Positions 5,337 to 12,898 of a DNA stretch of 17,775 nucleotides are shown here, one piece after another. Both the position numbers and the translations under genes were made by a program. The stretch lies in assembly GCA_964390005.1 (NCBI GenBank), contig CAYMGM010000024.1, forward strand, positions 1 to 17,775, read 5' to 3'. The DNA comes from CAYMGM01 sp964390005. Lineage in GTDB: Bacteria; Pseudomonadota; Alphaproteobacteria; UBA9219. The notes below the pieces were generated by a model that saw only the letters and a list, made by a program, of their open reading frames with translations, was not told the origin of the DNA and made no database searches. Within the stretch, counting starts at the first letter, position 1. Each line of letters starts with the position of its first letter.

Positions 5337-7178
5337 ATGGCGCGAGATTACGAACGATCGCGTCTATTTACGCGCCGCGCCGTTTTGATTGGCGCGGCCG
5401 AGACGGCGTTGTTTTCCGTTCTGACGGGGCGCCTTTACTATCTTCAAATGATCCAAGGCGACAAGTACCGAACGCTTGCCGAAGAAAACCGGATCAATTT
5501 GCGCTTAATCGCTTCGCCACGCGGCCAGATCTTAGACCGAACGGGCGCGCCCATGGCGCTGAACCAGCAAAATTACCGGCTGGTTTTGTTGCCCGAGCAA
5601 GTCGCGCATCTTCAGCCTCTTTTAGATAAGATCAACGCCTTTTTGCCCTTAAGCGAAAGCGACCGTAAAAAAATTGAGCGCGATCTGCGCGGCAACAGCG
5701 GCTTGAATGCGGTGTTGGTGCGCGAAAACCTGACATGGGATCAGGTCGCGACGATATCGTTGCACATGCCGGATCTGCCGGGCGCGGATATCGAAGTTGG
5801 CGAAGTCCGCAATTATCCGTTCGGCGAAGCGGCGGCGCATTTGGCGGGGTATGTGGGCCCCGTGACGATGCGGGATTTGAAAAACGACGATGACGAAGAT
5901 TTGACGATCCCCGGCTTTCGGATTGGCAAAAACGGCGTTGAGAAAGAGTACGACCAAGATCTGCGCGGCGAGCCCGGCAATCTTCAGCTTGAAGTCAATG
6001 CGCGGGGCCGCGTGGTGCGCGAGTTGTCGCGAGAAAATCCTGTGCCGGGCAAGGATGTGAATCTTTCCATCGACGCCGGTCTTCAGCAAATGATTTATCA
6101 GCGCCTTTCGACAGAAACCAGCGCGGCGGCCTTTGTCATGGATGTGCAGACGGGGGCCGTCTATGCCTTGGTTTCGTTCCCCGGCTTTGACCCCAACTTG
6201 TTTACCTATGGCATCAGCCAAACCGATTGGGATCGCTTGAACAACGACGAACATTTTCCGTTGATCAACAAAGCCGCCGATGGTGTTTATGCGCCCGGAT
6301 CGACGTTTAAAATATTGACGTCGATGGCGGCTTTGGATAGCGGGCTTGTGAAAGCCGATACGGGTGTTTTTTGTCCTGGCTATTATGAGCTTGGCAATCA
6401 TTCTTTCCATTGCTGGAAAAAAGGCGGGCATGGCCATGTCAATTTGGTCTCGGCCATGGCGGGGTCTTGCGATACTTATTTTTACGATATGGGGCATCGC
6501 GTCGGGATCGATAAAATACAAACGGTCGCGCAGGCCTTTGGGCTTGGCAGCAAAACGGGGATTGATCTGCCGCACGAAAAGACGGGCCTTGTCCCAAGCC
6601 GCGCTTGGAAGCGGGCGCGCTATAATAAATCTTGGCAACAGGGCGAAACGTTGATCGCGGCCATCGGGCAGGGGTATGTCGTAGCTTCGCCGCTTCAGCT
6701 TTGCTTGGCTTGCGCGCGTATCGCCAATGGTGGCTATGCGGTCAAGCCGCATCTGTTGCGCAAAGATGGGCTGGCGGGGGCAGTCGCCAAAGATCTGTGG
6801 CCGGGCATGGGGTTTAATCCCGAGCATATCGCGCTTGTGCAAAAAGGCATGTTTGCCGTGGTGAACCAGCCTATCGGCACGGCCTATGCGGCGCGCGCGG
6901 CTGATGCGCGCTTGTCGATGTCGGGTAAAACGGGAACGGCGCAGGTGCGCCGTATCAGCGCCGCCGAACGTGCCGAAGGCGTTTTGAAAAACGAAAGCCT
7001 GCCGTGGCTTGCGCGCGATCATGCGCTTTTTGTCGGCTATGCGCCCATCGAAGCGCCGCGCTATGCCGTATCGGTTGTGGTCGAGCATGGCGGCTCGGGC
7101 GCGCATATCGCGGCCCCCATTGCGCGCGATATTCTGGTCGAATGCCAGAAAAGAAATGTCGCGGGCCTAGCCATTTAA
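5337..7178 (+). CDS. mrdA: Penicillin-binding protein 2 (elongasome transpeptidase)
   Basis: A class B PBP that cross-links peptidoglycan during lateral growth and works with the RodA glycosyltransferase. It has 613 residues, as expected. An AAGGAGGGG ribosome site precedes the ATG. After a short cytoplasmic tail an uncleaved membrane anchor spans about 15-36. The pedestal contains RGQILDRTG and further on RVVRELSRENPVPGKDV. The transpeptidase domain carries all three motifs: STFK with nucleophile Ser322 and Lys325, Ser377-Cys378-Asp379, and Lys531-Thr532-Gly533 in SGKTGTAQV. The SCD form of the second motif is normal for PBP2. It is the last gene of the mre run; rodA, often next in this group, is not here. 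Confidence 0.96.
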   Translation: MARDYERSRLFTRRAVLIGAAETALFSVLTGRLYYLQMIQGDKYRTLAEENRINLRLIASPRGQILDRTGAPMALNQQNYRLVLLPEQVAHLQPLLDKINAFLPLSESDRKKIERDLRGNSGLNAVLVRENLTWDQVATISLHMPDLPGADIEVGEVRNYPFGEAAAHLAGYVGPVTMRDLKNDDDEDLTIPGFRIGKNGVEKEYDQDLRGEPGNLQLEVNARGRVVRELSRENPVPGKDVNLSIDAGLQQMIYQRLSTETSAAAFVMDVQTGAVYALVSFPGFDPNLFTYGISQTDWDRLNNDEHFPLINKAADGVYAPGSTFKILTSMAALDSGLVKADTGVFCPGYYELGNHSFHCWKKGGHGHVNLVSAMAGSCDTYFYDMGHRVGIDKIQTVAQAFGLGSKTGIDLPHEKTGLVPSRAWKRARYNKSWQQGETLIAAIGQGYVVASPLQLCLACARIANGGYAVKPHLLRKDGLAGAVAKDLWPGMGFNPEHIALVQKGMFAVVNQPIGTAYAARAADARLSMSGKTGTAQVRRISAAERAEGVLKNESLPWLARDHALFVGYAPIEAPRYAVSVVVEHGGSGAHIAAPIARDILVECQKRNVAGLAI

Positions 7179-7183
7179 AGATT

Positions 7184-7212
7184 TTGTCACCTTTCTGTGA
7201 TAAGAATAAAGA
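7184..7212 (+). promoter_or_regulatory. Weak promoter candidate before the HELGH gene
   Basis: TTGTCA (7184-7189) and TAAAGA (7207-7212) are separated by 17 bases. The -35 box is good, the -10 matches only partly. If real, it would give the 7239 gene its own transcript instead of read-through from mrdA, whose stop is 61 bases before the start codon. Confidence 0.25.
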
Positions 7213-7238
7213 ATTGTTAAGCCATTTGTGTCGAGACG

Positions 7239-8234
7239 ATGCGTAAGGGATATCTTTTATCTGCCTTTGCTCTTGCCGGTCTTTTGGTCGCCGCGCCGTT
7301 TATTGATGGTGTGATGGACTTCGGTCGCGATGCATCGATTTTCCTTGGCGTGAAAAAAATCAAGCCCACCGCGCGGCAACGTCATCTGGCTTCATTGGAT
7401 CTAAAGCTGTTCGAGCAGGAAGTCATGGATGACCTGTTAGAAAGCGGAAAATTGCCGCCGCTTTTGCATGACCTCTTTCCAACCAAACCACGGGATGGCT
7501 GGGGTGGAGGTCTTGACGAACTGGGGATCTCTTTATCAACCCAGGCCTATGGCGTCGGCACAAAGCGACGCGCAGATAAACCAAATATAGAATCTGAAGT
7601 CGCCAACCATGGAATTTTTAAAGATGAACCGCCGCTAGCCCCAGAAGCGACCGAGGCGATTGATCCCTTGACGCGCGTTCGGGTTGGCCTGCATGAACTT
7701 GGGCACAGCATTGATATGGCCACGGGCGTCAGCGCAGGGATTGTCGAGAAAATAACGCCCGCGCAAAAGGCGGCCTTGGATAAAAAGAATATGTACGAAC
7801 CCGTTTGCGACGCTTTGGGAGAACGTGTCGTTGAAGGGGCGGCCATTTTATATGTTTTATCGAACTTTGATGATCAAGAAACCATCGCGCGTTATGTGCA
7901 AGAAGCCATGGCCCATCGCGATCTTGTTCCCCAAACAGATCATTTTGTCGGCGACGTGATCTTGGCCGCCTGCCAAAGTTTTCAAAAGAACCCCGTCAAG
8001 AATATGTCGTTTGTTCAAGCTGTGCGACTTGCCGGATCTATTGTTGATAACCGGCGCCAAGCGTTTTTAGATTCGGTGCCGTCTATTGTGGCGGCTTACC
8101 GAGAAATCCGTGGCGCAAAAAATACGGACGATGTCTCTGGCGATTCATCGGCGCCTGCCAGATCTCTGCAACAGGAAATCGTTCGCCGCGCTGTTCAAGC
8201 GCGGGCGTTCTTGGCTGCCAAGAAGCCTTCCTAA
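7239..8234 (+). CDS. Membrane-anchored or exported HELGH putative metallopeptidase
   Basis: A 331-residue protein of a family I do not recognise. Residues 1-24 look like a signal peptide or anchor (LLSAFALAGLLVAAPFI), so the body should be periplasmic. The sequence VGLHELGHSIDMATG contains a full zincin motif, His152-Glu153-Leu-Gly-His156. Downstream, EPVCDALGERVVEGAAILY (187-205) is helix-like and offers Glu187, Asp191, Glu195 or Glu199 as a possible third zinc ligand. The rest is mainly helical, with an Ala/Arg-rich C-terminus. Start support is weak (GAGACG before the ATG). It follows mrdA by 60 bases and converges on the DUF2336 gene with only three bases between stops and no visible terminator. 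A wall- or envelope-linked protease is a reasonable guess from context, no more. Confidence 0.72.
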   Translation: MRKGYLLSAFALAGLLVAAPFIDGVMDFGRDASIFLGVKKIKPTARQRHLASLDLKLFEQEVMDDLLESGKLPPLLHDLFPTKPRDGWGGGLDELGISLSTQAYGVGTKRRADKPNIESEVANHGIFKDEPPLAPEATEAIDPLTRVRVGLHELGHSIDMATGVSAGIVEKITPAQKAALDKKNMYEPVCDALGERVVEGAAILYVLSNFDDQETIARYVQEAMAHRDLVPQTDHFVGDVILAACQSFQKNPVKNMSFVQAVRLAGSIVDNRRQAFLDSVPSIVAAYREIRGAKNTDDVSGDSSAPARSLQQEIVRRAVQARAFLAAKKPS

Positions 8235-8237
8235 AGA

Positions 8238-9371
8238 TTACGCTTCCAAAACCGATGTATCGGGGGTCTCGCGCAGAACCATCTCGGGCTTCTCGCGCCA
8301 TGTCAGAACCAGGCTGCTGGCGTCCGTTTCGCTTAACCGGTCAAAGGCGACCAAGGCCTCGCTTAGCTCGCGCGGGTGAACGATGTGCTCGCCCGACCGC
8401 GCGCCGCGCGACAGCAAGAAGATGGATACAAAGCCTGCCTTGTCGATGCCAAGCGATTTGCATAGCGCGGCCATCATGGCGCCGCCCGTGGCGTTGACAA
8501 TCGCTTCGGCGACACTGGAATCCACGACGCAAAGGCGTGCCAGTGCAAGGCTGAAAAGGCGGAAATAGCCCAGCCGCAGCAGTTTGGGCAACAAAGCCAC
8601 ATTTAACGCGCCGCGCTGGTTCAACCAGTCGGCAATGCGCTCCATCGCCGTGTCGTCGAATTTTTCAAGCGCATGCTCGTTCAATTTGTCGTCGATTGCT
8701 TTGGCCAAGGCCTGATCCAGCATCCCCGCCGAAAAGCCAAAACGAGCCAAGGCTTCGCGCCGCGCGTCTTGTTCAAGCCACCAATACAGCTTGCTGGCTG
8801 TCGCGGGCGTCAGTTCAGGGCGGTTCAGGATCGGCGTTTGCAGATTGCGTACAAGGCGCGCCGCTTCGACCAGCGTGCCCAAAGCCTGAGGCGATAAGTG
8901 CGCGCCCAGATTTTCGGCAACCGCCTGCATGACGTGGACATCGCCCGTTGTTACAAGCGCGTCGGCCACAGCTTCGGCGATTTCGGCGCGTTTGGCGATG
9001 GCGATCGCGTGATCGGATCCGTTCGATGCAATGATGGTGATCAGATCGTCATCCGAAAGCGCTGTGCAAGTTTTCAGAATGTCGCCAGCGACATCGATAT
9101 CCTGCTGCGCAAGCGGTAAGGCGACGTCACGCGGAATGTGATGCGCGCAAGCGAAGGTCTTGGCCAAAGCCTGACGTAACTGAGGATCGTTCTGGCGCAA
9201 AAGATCGGCGATCAAGTCGTTGATCAGCGTTTTTTCGCGATCATTCAAAACGAGATCGTCCTGCAAAAACAGATCGGACAATTTCGAGGCCAGCGCAAGC
9301 CGTGCCGCGTCCGATTTTTCGCAAGCCAAAGCCAGTAATGCCGGCAATTCCTGATAAATCCGGCTGCCCAT
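8238..9371 (-). CDS. DUF2336 domain-containing protein
   Basis: A 377-residue soluble protein made of repeated alpha-helical segments. The overall pattern matches the alphaproteobacterial DUF2336 family: an early LALASKLSDLFL, then DREKTLINDLIADLL, HIPRDVALPLAQ and KLYWWLEQDAR, and LGIDKAGFVSIFLLSRG near the end. These proteins are thought to have a HEAT-like fold, and their molecular role is not established. The start codon follows GGAG at a good distance on the minus strand, inside TAATGG. The gene stands alone: it converges with the HELGH gene and diverges from the small 83-residue gene. Confidence 0.82.
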   Translation of the reverse strand: MGSRIYQELPALLALACEKSDAARLALASKLSDLFLQDDLVLNDREKTLINDLIADLLRQNDPQLRQALAKTFACAHHIPRDVALPLAQQDIDVAGDILKTCTALSDDDLITIIASNGSDHAIAIAKRAEIAEAVADALVTTGDVHVMQAVAENLGAHLSPQALGTLVEAARLVRNLQTPILNRPELTPATASKLYWWLEQDARREALARFGFSAGMLDQALAKAIDDKLNEHALEKFDDTAMERIADWLNQRGALNVALLPKLLRLGYFRLFSLALARLCVVDSSVAEAIVNATGGAMMAALCKSLGIDKAGFVSIFLLSRGARSGEHIVHPRELSEALVAFDRLSETDASSLVLTWREKPEMVLRETPDTSVLEA

Positions 9372-9524
9372 TAGACGATCTCCATCGAATCTACTTCAAA
9401 TAAAACAGGCATTTTCATTTTATTGTACCTATTTAAGTAGAACACCAATTCCTTAACATATTCTTCATTGCAACTGCGTAATAATATGATAAAGAGAAGA
9501 AGTAAGTCGCAGCGGGAGGGGTCC

Positions 9525-9776
9525 ATGCAAATTACGCCCGTCAATCTTCCCCCCACGCCGTCCGCAGCTTTGCCGCCGCAGACGATCACGAATGTTTTGC
9601 CTGAAGTCCAGGCTCAAGCGGCTCAGCCGATCAGCAATGCGGCGATCACGCCGTCCGGCAGTGCCGAAAAAAAGCAAAAAGCGCAAAACAAAGACAAAGA
9701 TAAACGCGCCACGGGGCAAGACGACGAAATGCCCCCTGATCCCAAGCGCGGGCATCAGCTGAATATCAGCGTCTAA
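9525..9776 (+). CDS. Small Pro/Lys-rich protein, unknown
   Basis: An 83-residue protein starting at ATG 9525. A perfect GGGAGGGG at 9514-9521 decides this start over ATG 9468 in the same frame. The N-terminal half is rich in Pro, Ala and Gln (ITPVNLPPTPSAALPPQ); the middle is a lysine-rich charged stretch (KKQKAQNKDKDK). It ends in RGHQLNISV, which recalls the short hydrophobic RGxxLDIxV tails of several small alphaproteobacterial proteins. There is no signal peptide or membrane segment; it is probably largely unfolded. It is divergent from the DUF2336 gene with a 153-base AT-rich spacer. Function unknown. A 130-codon frame on the opposite strand was considered and set aside because it lacks a good ribosome site. 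Confidence 0.6.
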   Translation: MQITPVNLPPTPSAALPPQTITNVLPEVQAQAAQPISNAAITPSGSAEKKQKAQNKDKDKRATGQDDEMPPDPKRGHQLNISV

Positions 9777-9858
9777 AGCCTTTTCCGAAGAAGCCGTGGT
9801 TTGCTTGAGAACGGTCATTGGGATCGCTTTCTTTTCCATCGTCTTTTTCTTGCCCATT

Positions 9859-9880
9859 CTTCGCGCCCGAAGGTTTTATT
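9859..9880 (+). terminator. Possible terminator after the small gene
   Basis: CTTCG (9859-9863) pairs with CGAAG (9868-9872) around CGCC, followed by GTTTTATT. The stem is only 5 bp, so termination is possible but weak. It lies 83 bases after the stop of the 83-residue gene. Confidence 0.3.
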
Positions 9881-10031
9881 CTTACTGCGCTGCACTAGGA
9901 ATAACGTACCCCAAAATGCAGAAACTAATGCGTTGATTTTATAGTAAAATTATTGTTAAACAAAGAAGAGTCGCGAAGGGGTCAGATTCTCCCTATTCTA
10001 AGTAAAACCTTCCTGTTTTTGGGTATGAGAC
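9881..10031. promoter_or_regulatory. Leader region of the hem cluster
   Basis: An AT-rich spacer that should carry the hemC promoter. TTGATT at 9933-9938 could be a -35 box, with TTAAAC as a poor -10 about 17 bases on. A small inverted repeat TTTTA-TAG-TAAAA overlaps it. No known binding site is recognised. Confidence 0.25.
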
Positions 10032-10982
10032 ATGAAAAAAGCCTATCGTCTCGGGACTCGTGGGAGCCCTTTGGCCCTTGTTCAAGCGCAATTGGTCCGT
10101 GATTTTCTGTATGAAAAGAACCCCTGGTTGCGGGAAGAGGCGGATATTGAGATCGTTCCCATCCGCACAACAGGCGACTGGCGGCCCGAGCAGCATGAAA
10201 CGACCTTTTTAGATATGGGGGCGTCCAAGGGGCTTTTTACCCGCGAAATCGAAGAGGCGCTTTATGCGGGCACGATCGATTTTGCGGTGCATTCGATGAA
10301 GGATATTTCGGTTTATACGCCCGAAGGTCTGACGTTTCCCGCTTTTTTGAAGCGCGAAGATCCGCGCGATGCGTTGTTTTCGGCTTTGGCGCCGACATTG
10401 GACGATCTGCCACCGGGCGCGCGCGTGGGAACGGCCAGTTTGCGGCGAAAGGCACAAGTGCTCGCGCATCGCCCCGATCTGGTTGTTGTGCCCTTGCGCG
10501 GTAATGTCGAAACACGCATGCGCAAACTGGCGGCGGGCGACGCCGATGCGACGATTTTGGCTGTCGCTGGCGTTAAAAGACTTGGCGTTCAAGAACGCAT
10601 CGCCTCGATCTTTGACACGAAAGTTATGTTGCCTGCCGTGGCGCAGGGGGTCTTGGGGATCGAAACGCGCAGCGAAGACATCGCTATTCGCGAATGGCTG
10701 GCTAGCGTCAACGATCCCGATACCGAGATTTGCATTCAGGCTGAACGGGCGGCTTTACGCGTTCTTGACGGATCCTGCCGGACGCCAATCGCGGCCTTGG
10801 CCACGCTTTTGCCTGATGGCGGGCTTTTGCTTGATGCTTTGGTTGCGCGACCAGACGGCACCGAAGTGATTCGTCTTGAGCAAAAAGGAACGGTGGACGC
10901 GCCCGAAGCTTTGGGCGAAGCCGTGGGCTGGGCCATTAAAGAGAAAATGCCGGACGATTTTCTGATCTGTCCGGCGCGTTGA
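10032..10982 (+). CDS. hemC: Hydroxymethylbilane synthase (porphobilinogen deaminase)
   Basis: Joins four porphobilinogen molecules into the linear tetrapyrrole hydroxymethylbilane, the third step after aminolaevulinate in haem synthesis; cytoplasmic. It has 316 residues, normal length. The N-terminal RLGTRGSPLALVQAQ, the central AVHSMKD with catalytic Asp91, GTASLRRKAQ and LRGNVETR (substrate arginines), and Cys249 in DGSCRTPIAA, which holds the dipyrromethane cofactor, are all present. The ATG follows TGAGAC, a modest ribosome site. It is first in a four-gene run; hemD begins 37 bases after its stop. Confidence 0.97.
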   Translation: MKKAYRLGTRGSPLALVQAQLVRDFLYEKNPWLREEADIEIVPIRTTGDWRPEQHETTFLDMGASKGLFTREIEEALYAGTIDFAVHSMKDISVYTPEGLTFPAFLKREDPRDALFSALAPTLDDLPPGARVGTASLRRKAQVLAHRPDLVVVPLRGNVETRMRKLAAGDADATILAVAGVKRLGVQERIASIFDTKVMLPAVAQGVLGIETRSEDIAIREWLASVNDPDTEICIQAERAALRVLDGSCRTPIAALATLLPDGGLLLDALVARPDGTEVIRLEQKGTVDAPEALGEAVGWAIKEKMPDDFLICPAR

Positions 10983-11019
10983 AATCGTGTAAACTGACAG
11001 GTCAAGGGGGAAGGGACGT

Positions 11020-11859
11020 ATGCCAACAGTACTTCTCACAAGACCAAAAGAGGAATCCGAACGTCTTGCGACGCTTTTGTCCGCGCAAGGCATCAAGGCT
11101 GTCATCGAGCCGTTATTGACGCCTGTGCCGTCTTTTGCGCCGCGACCTGTCGCGGGGGGCGTTCGCGCTTTGATGCTGACCAGCGCCAATGCATTAAAAG
11201 CCATGGAGGCGCGGCGCGAAGCTTTAGCCGATTTGATGAAACGCCCTGTTTTTTGCGTTGGTGCACGCACGGCGGCGACGGCGCGCGCTTTTGGCTTTAT
11301 GGATGTTGTTGCGGCTGACGGCGATGGACAGGCGCTGGCCGCGCGTTTGCGCAGCGCCTTGCCGCCTGCGCCCGAGCCTATTTTGCATTTGTGTGGGTTC
11401 CACGTTGCGGGCAAGGCCGGGACGATTCTCCAAGCCAGCGGGTATAAGATCGTTCCTTGGTCGGTTTATAAGGCGGTGGCCGCACCGGCGCTGTCGCAAA
11501 CGACGCGCGATAAATTGAAGACCGGGGAAATCGAGGCCGCGCTTTTCTTTTCGCCCCGGACGGCCGCTGTTTTTGGCGATCTGTTGCGACAAGAAAAGAT
11601 GGAAGATGTTTGCCGCCCCATGCTGGCGCTGGGGCTTAGCGAAGCCGTGGCCACGCCTTTACGCCTTTTGCCTTTTGGCCGCGTCGATGTCGCGGCGCAT
11701 CCTTCCGAAGACGAGATGGTTTCTGCGCTGATGCGCGCGTTCTCTTCCTTGACGGCGGCTTCGGAATTAGACGACAATCCCAACAAGCCCTCTCTGCGGC
11801 CCCTGGCCGGAGATGACGGAGAGCGCATAGAACCTGGGCACGGAGTATGGCAAGCATGA
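11020..11859 (+). CDS. hemD: Uroporphyrinogen-III synthase
   Basis: Closes and inverts ring D of hydroxymethylbilane to give uroporphyrinogen III, directly after HemC. The family varies a lot, but the two-lobed pattern is visible: VLLTRP at 4-9, LTSANA at 53-58, CVGARTA at 78-84 as lobe ends, and FFSPRTA at 175-181 in the second half, with the frequent Tyr149 in VYKA. At 279 residues it is about 30 longer than typical; the extra residues form a charged, probably unfolded C-terminal tail (DDNPNKPSL to GHGVWQA). A strong AGGGGGAAGGG precedes the ATG. The stop overlaps the next start in ATGA (11856-11859), a sign of coupled translation. Confidence 0.9.
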   Translation: MPTVLLTRPKEESERLATLLSAQGIKAVIEPLLTPVPSFAPRPVAGGVRALMLTSANALKAMEARREALADLMKRPVFCVGARTAATARAFGFMDVVAADGDGQALAARLRSALPPAPEPILHLCGFHVAGKAGTILQASGYKIVPWSVYKAVAAPALSQTTRDKLKTGEIEAALFFSPRTAAVFGDLLRQEKMEDVCRPMLALGLSEAVATPLRLLPFGRVDVAAHPSEDEMVSALMRAFSSLTAASELDDNPNKPSLRPLAGDDGERIEPGHGVWQA

Positions 11860-12893
11860 TCGAAAAAGCGGAAAGACCCCCCGAAGCCGAAGCGACAAAC
11901 ACCGAAAAGACGGCGCCGTCAGCATTGACAACGTCTTGCACGGGCTTGTCTGGAAAATGGTTCTGGTGGATTTGCGCCCTTGTTTTGCTGGTGGCCATTT
12001 TATCCGTTTTGCGTAATGACTTACTTCCCGGTCTTCATGTTTTTTCTGAAAACGGTATTGGGACAGGCGTGACGCAAGTTGGCGTGCAGGTCGGAAAGCC
12101 CAAAGGGCCGCCTCTTTCCGCCGGACAGCAGGCCAGCCTGGCCGCCAAAAAAGCGGAAGGACCGTCATCTGTGACGATTGATGGCGCGCCCAGCGAATCT
12201 GAAGAACCCATGGGCGATGAAAGCGACGAAGCGGCGGCAGGTGCCGTGAACGCAGCCCCAGCCGTGCCGCTGAAAACAAAGACTGATATCAAGGTGCTTG
12301 AAGCCTCTATTGAGAACTTAGATCATCGGATCAAGACACTTGAAGATACGCAAGCGCAAGACCAAGGACGCGGACAGCGGATTTTATCCGGGTTTGCAGC
12401 CTTTATCCCGCTTGAGCTTGAAGCTTTGAGCGGGCGGCCTTTTGGATCCGCTTATGCGGCGCTTCAGGATGTGGCGGTTGCGGATCCCAAGCTGGCGACG
12501 CTGATTGCGCCTTTGGAAGGCGCAGCGGCCAAAGGCGCGCCGTCGTCTGAAACCTTATGGCGTCGCTATGAGACGCTCGAGCGCGCCGCGCGTCTTGCTG
12601 CGGCAAAAGCCGAAGCGACGACATGGCTCGCACGGCTGCGCGTCGCGCTGATGGAGGTTGTCGATATCCGCCGGACAGATGCAGGCGCGTTGGAAGAAAA
12701 GCCTTGGCAGGCGATTGCTGACGCGTTGCAAGAAGGTCGTTTGGAAGAGGCTGCCGCCGGGATTGATTCTCTGCCGCCTGCGGCCAAGGCCGTTTTGGCG
12801 TCGGTGGCCGACGCCGCGCGAACGCGGGCGCAAATTGAAGGCTCGCTGCGCGATATCGGCCTTTATCTGGCGGCGCAGGGCAAGGGCGGTTGA
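11856..12893 (+). CDS. Mitofilin/Mic60-like inner-membrane protein
   Basis: A 345-residue membrane-anchored protein. A charged N-terminus precedes one membrane helix (about 35-52, WFWWICALVLLVAILSVL). A Pro/Ala/Glu-rich linker follows, then a coiled coil at about 142-168 (LEASIENLDHRIKTLEDTQ) and a helical C-terminal domain with LRRYETLERAAR-type heptads and the end LRDIGLYLAAQG. Architecture and position between hemD and hemY fit alphaproteobacterial Mic60, the homologue of the mitochondrial cristae-junction protein, which shapes intracytoplasmic membranes. I prefer ATG 11856 (overlap ATGA, CGGAG 10 bases upstream) to ATG 11847, which lies directly on that site. Older annotation would call it HemX-like or hypothetical. 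Sequence similarity in this family is low, so the call rests mainly on layout. Confidence 0.75.
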   Translation: MIEKAERPPEAEATNTEKTAPSALTTSCTGLSGKWFWWICALVLLVAILSVLRNDLLPGLHVFSENGIGTGVTQVGVQVGKPKGPPLSAGQQASLAAKKAEGPSSVTIDGAPSESEEPMGDESDEAAAGAVNAAPAVPLKTKTDIKVLEASIENLDHRIKTLEDTQAQDQGRGQRILSGFAAFIPLELEALSGRPFGSAYAALQDVAVADPKLATLIAPLEGAAAKGAPSSETLWRRYETLERAARLAAAKAEATTWLARLRVALMEVVDIRRTDAGALEEKPWQAIADALQEGRLEEAAAGIDSLPPAAKAVLASVADAARTRAQIEGSLRDIGLYLAAQGKGG

Positions 12894-12898
12894 CGATT

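Noticed and set aside
5649..7106. 485-codon minus-strand frame opposite mrdA
   Set aside because: An antisense shadow of the PBP2 gene; composition is Arg/His-rich with no recognisable motif, while the plus strand has all transpeptidase motifs.
9371..9589. 72-codon minus-strand frame ending in the start of the DUF2336 gene (TAATG)
   Set aside because: It lies over an AT-rich spacer and the opposite 83-residue gene, lacks a good start, and looks like chance. A coupled leader peptide cannot be fully excluded.
9465..9857. 130-codon minus-strand frame opposite the 83-residue gene
   Set aside because: The opposite strand has a perfect ribosome site and this one does not; only one of the two is likely to be real.
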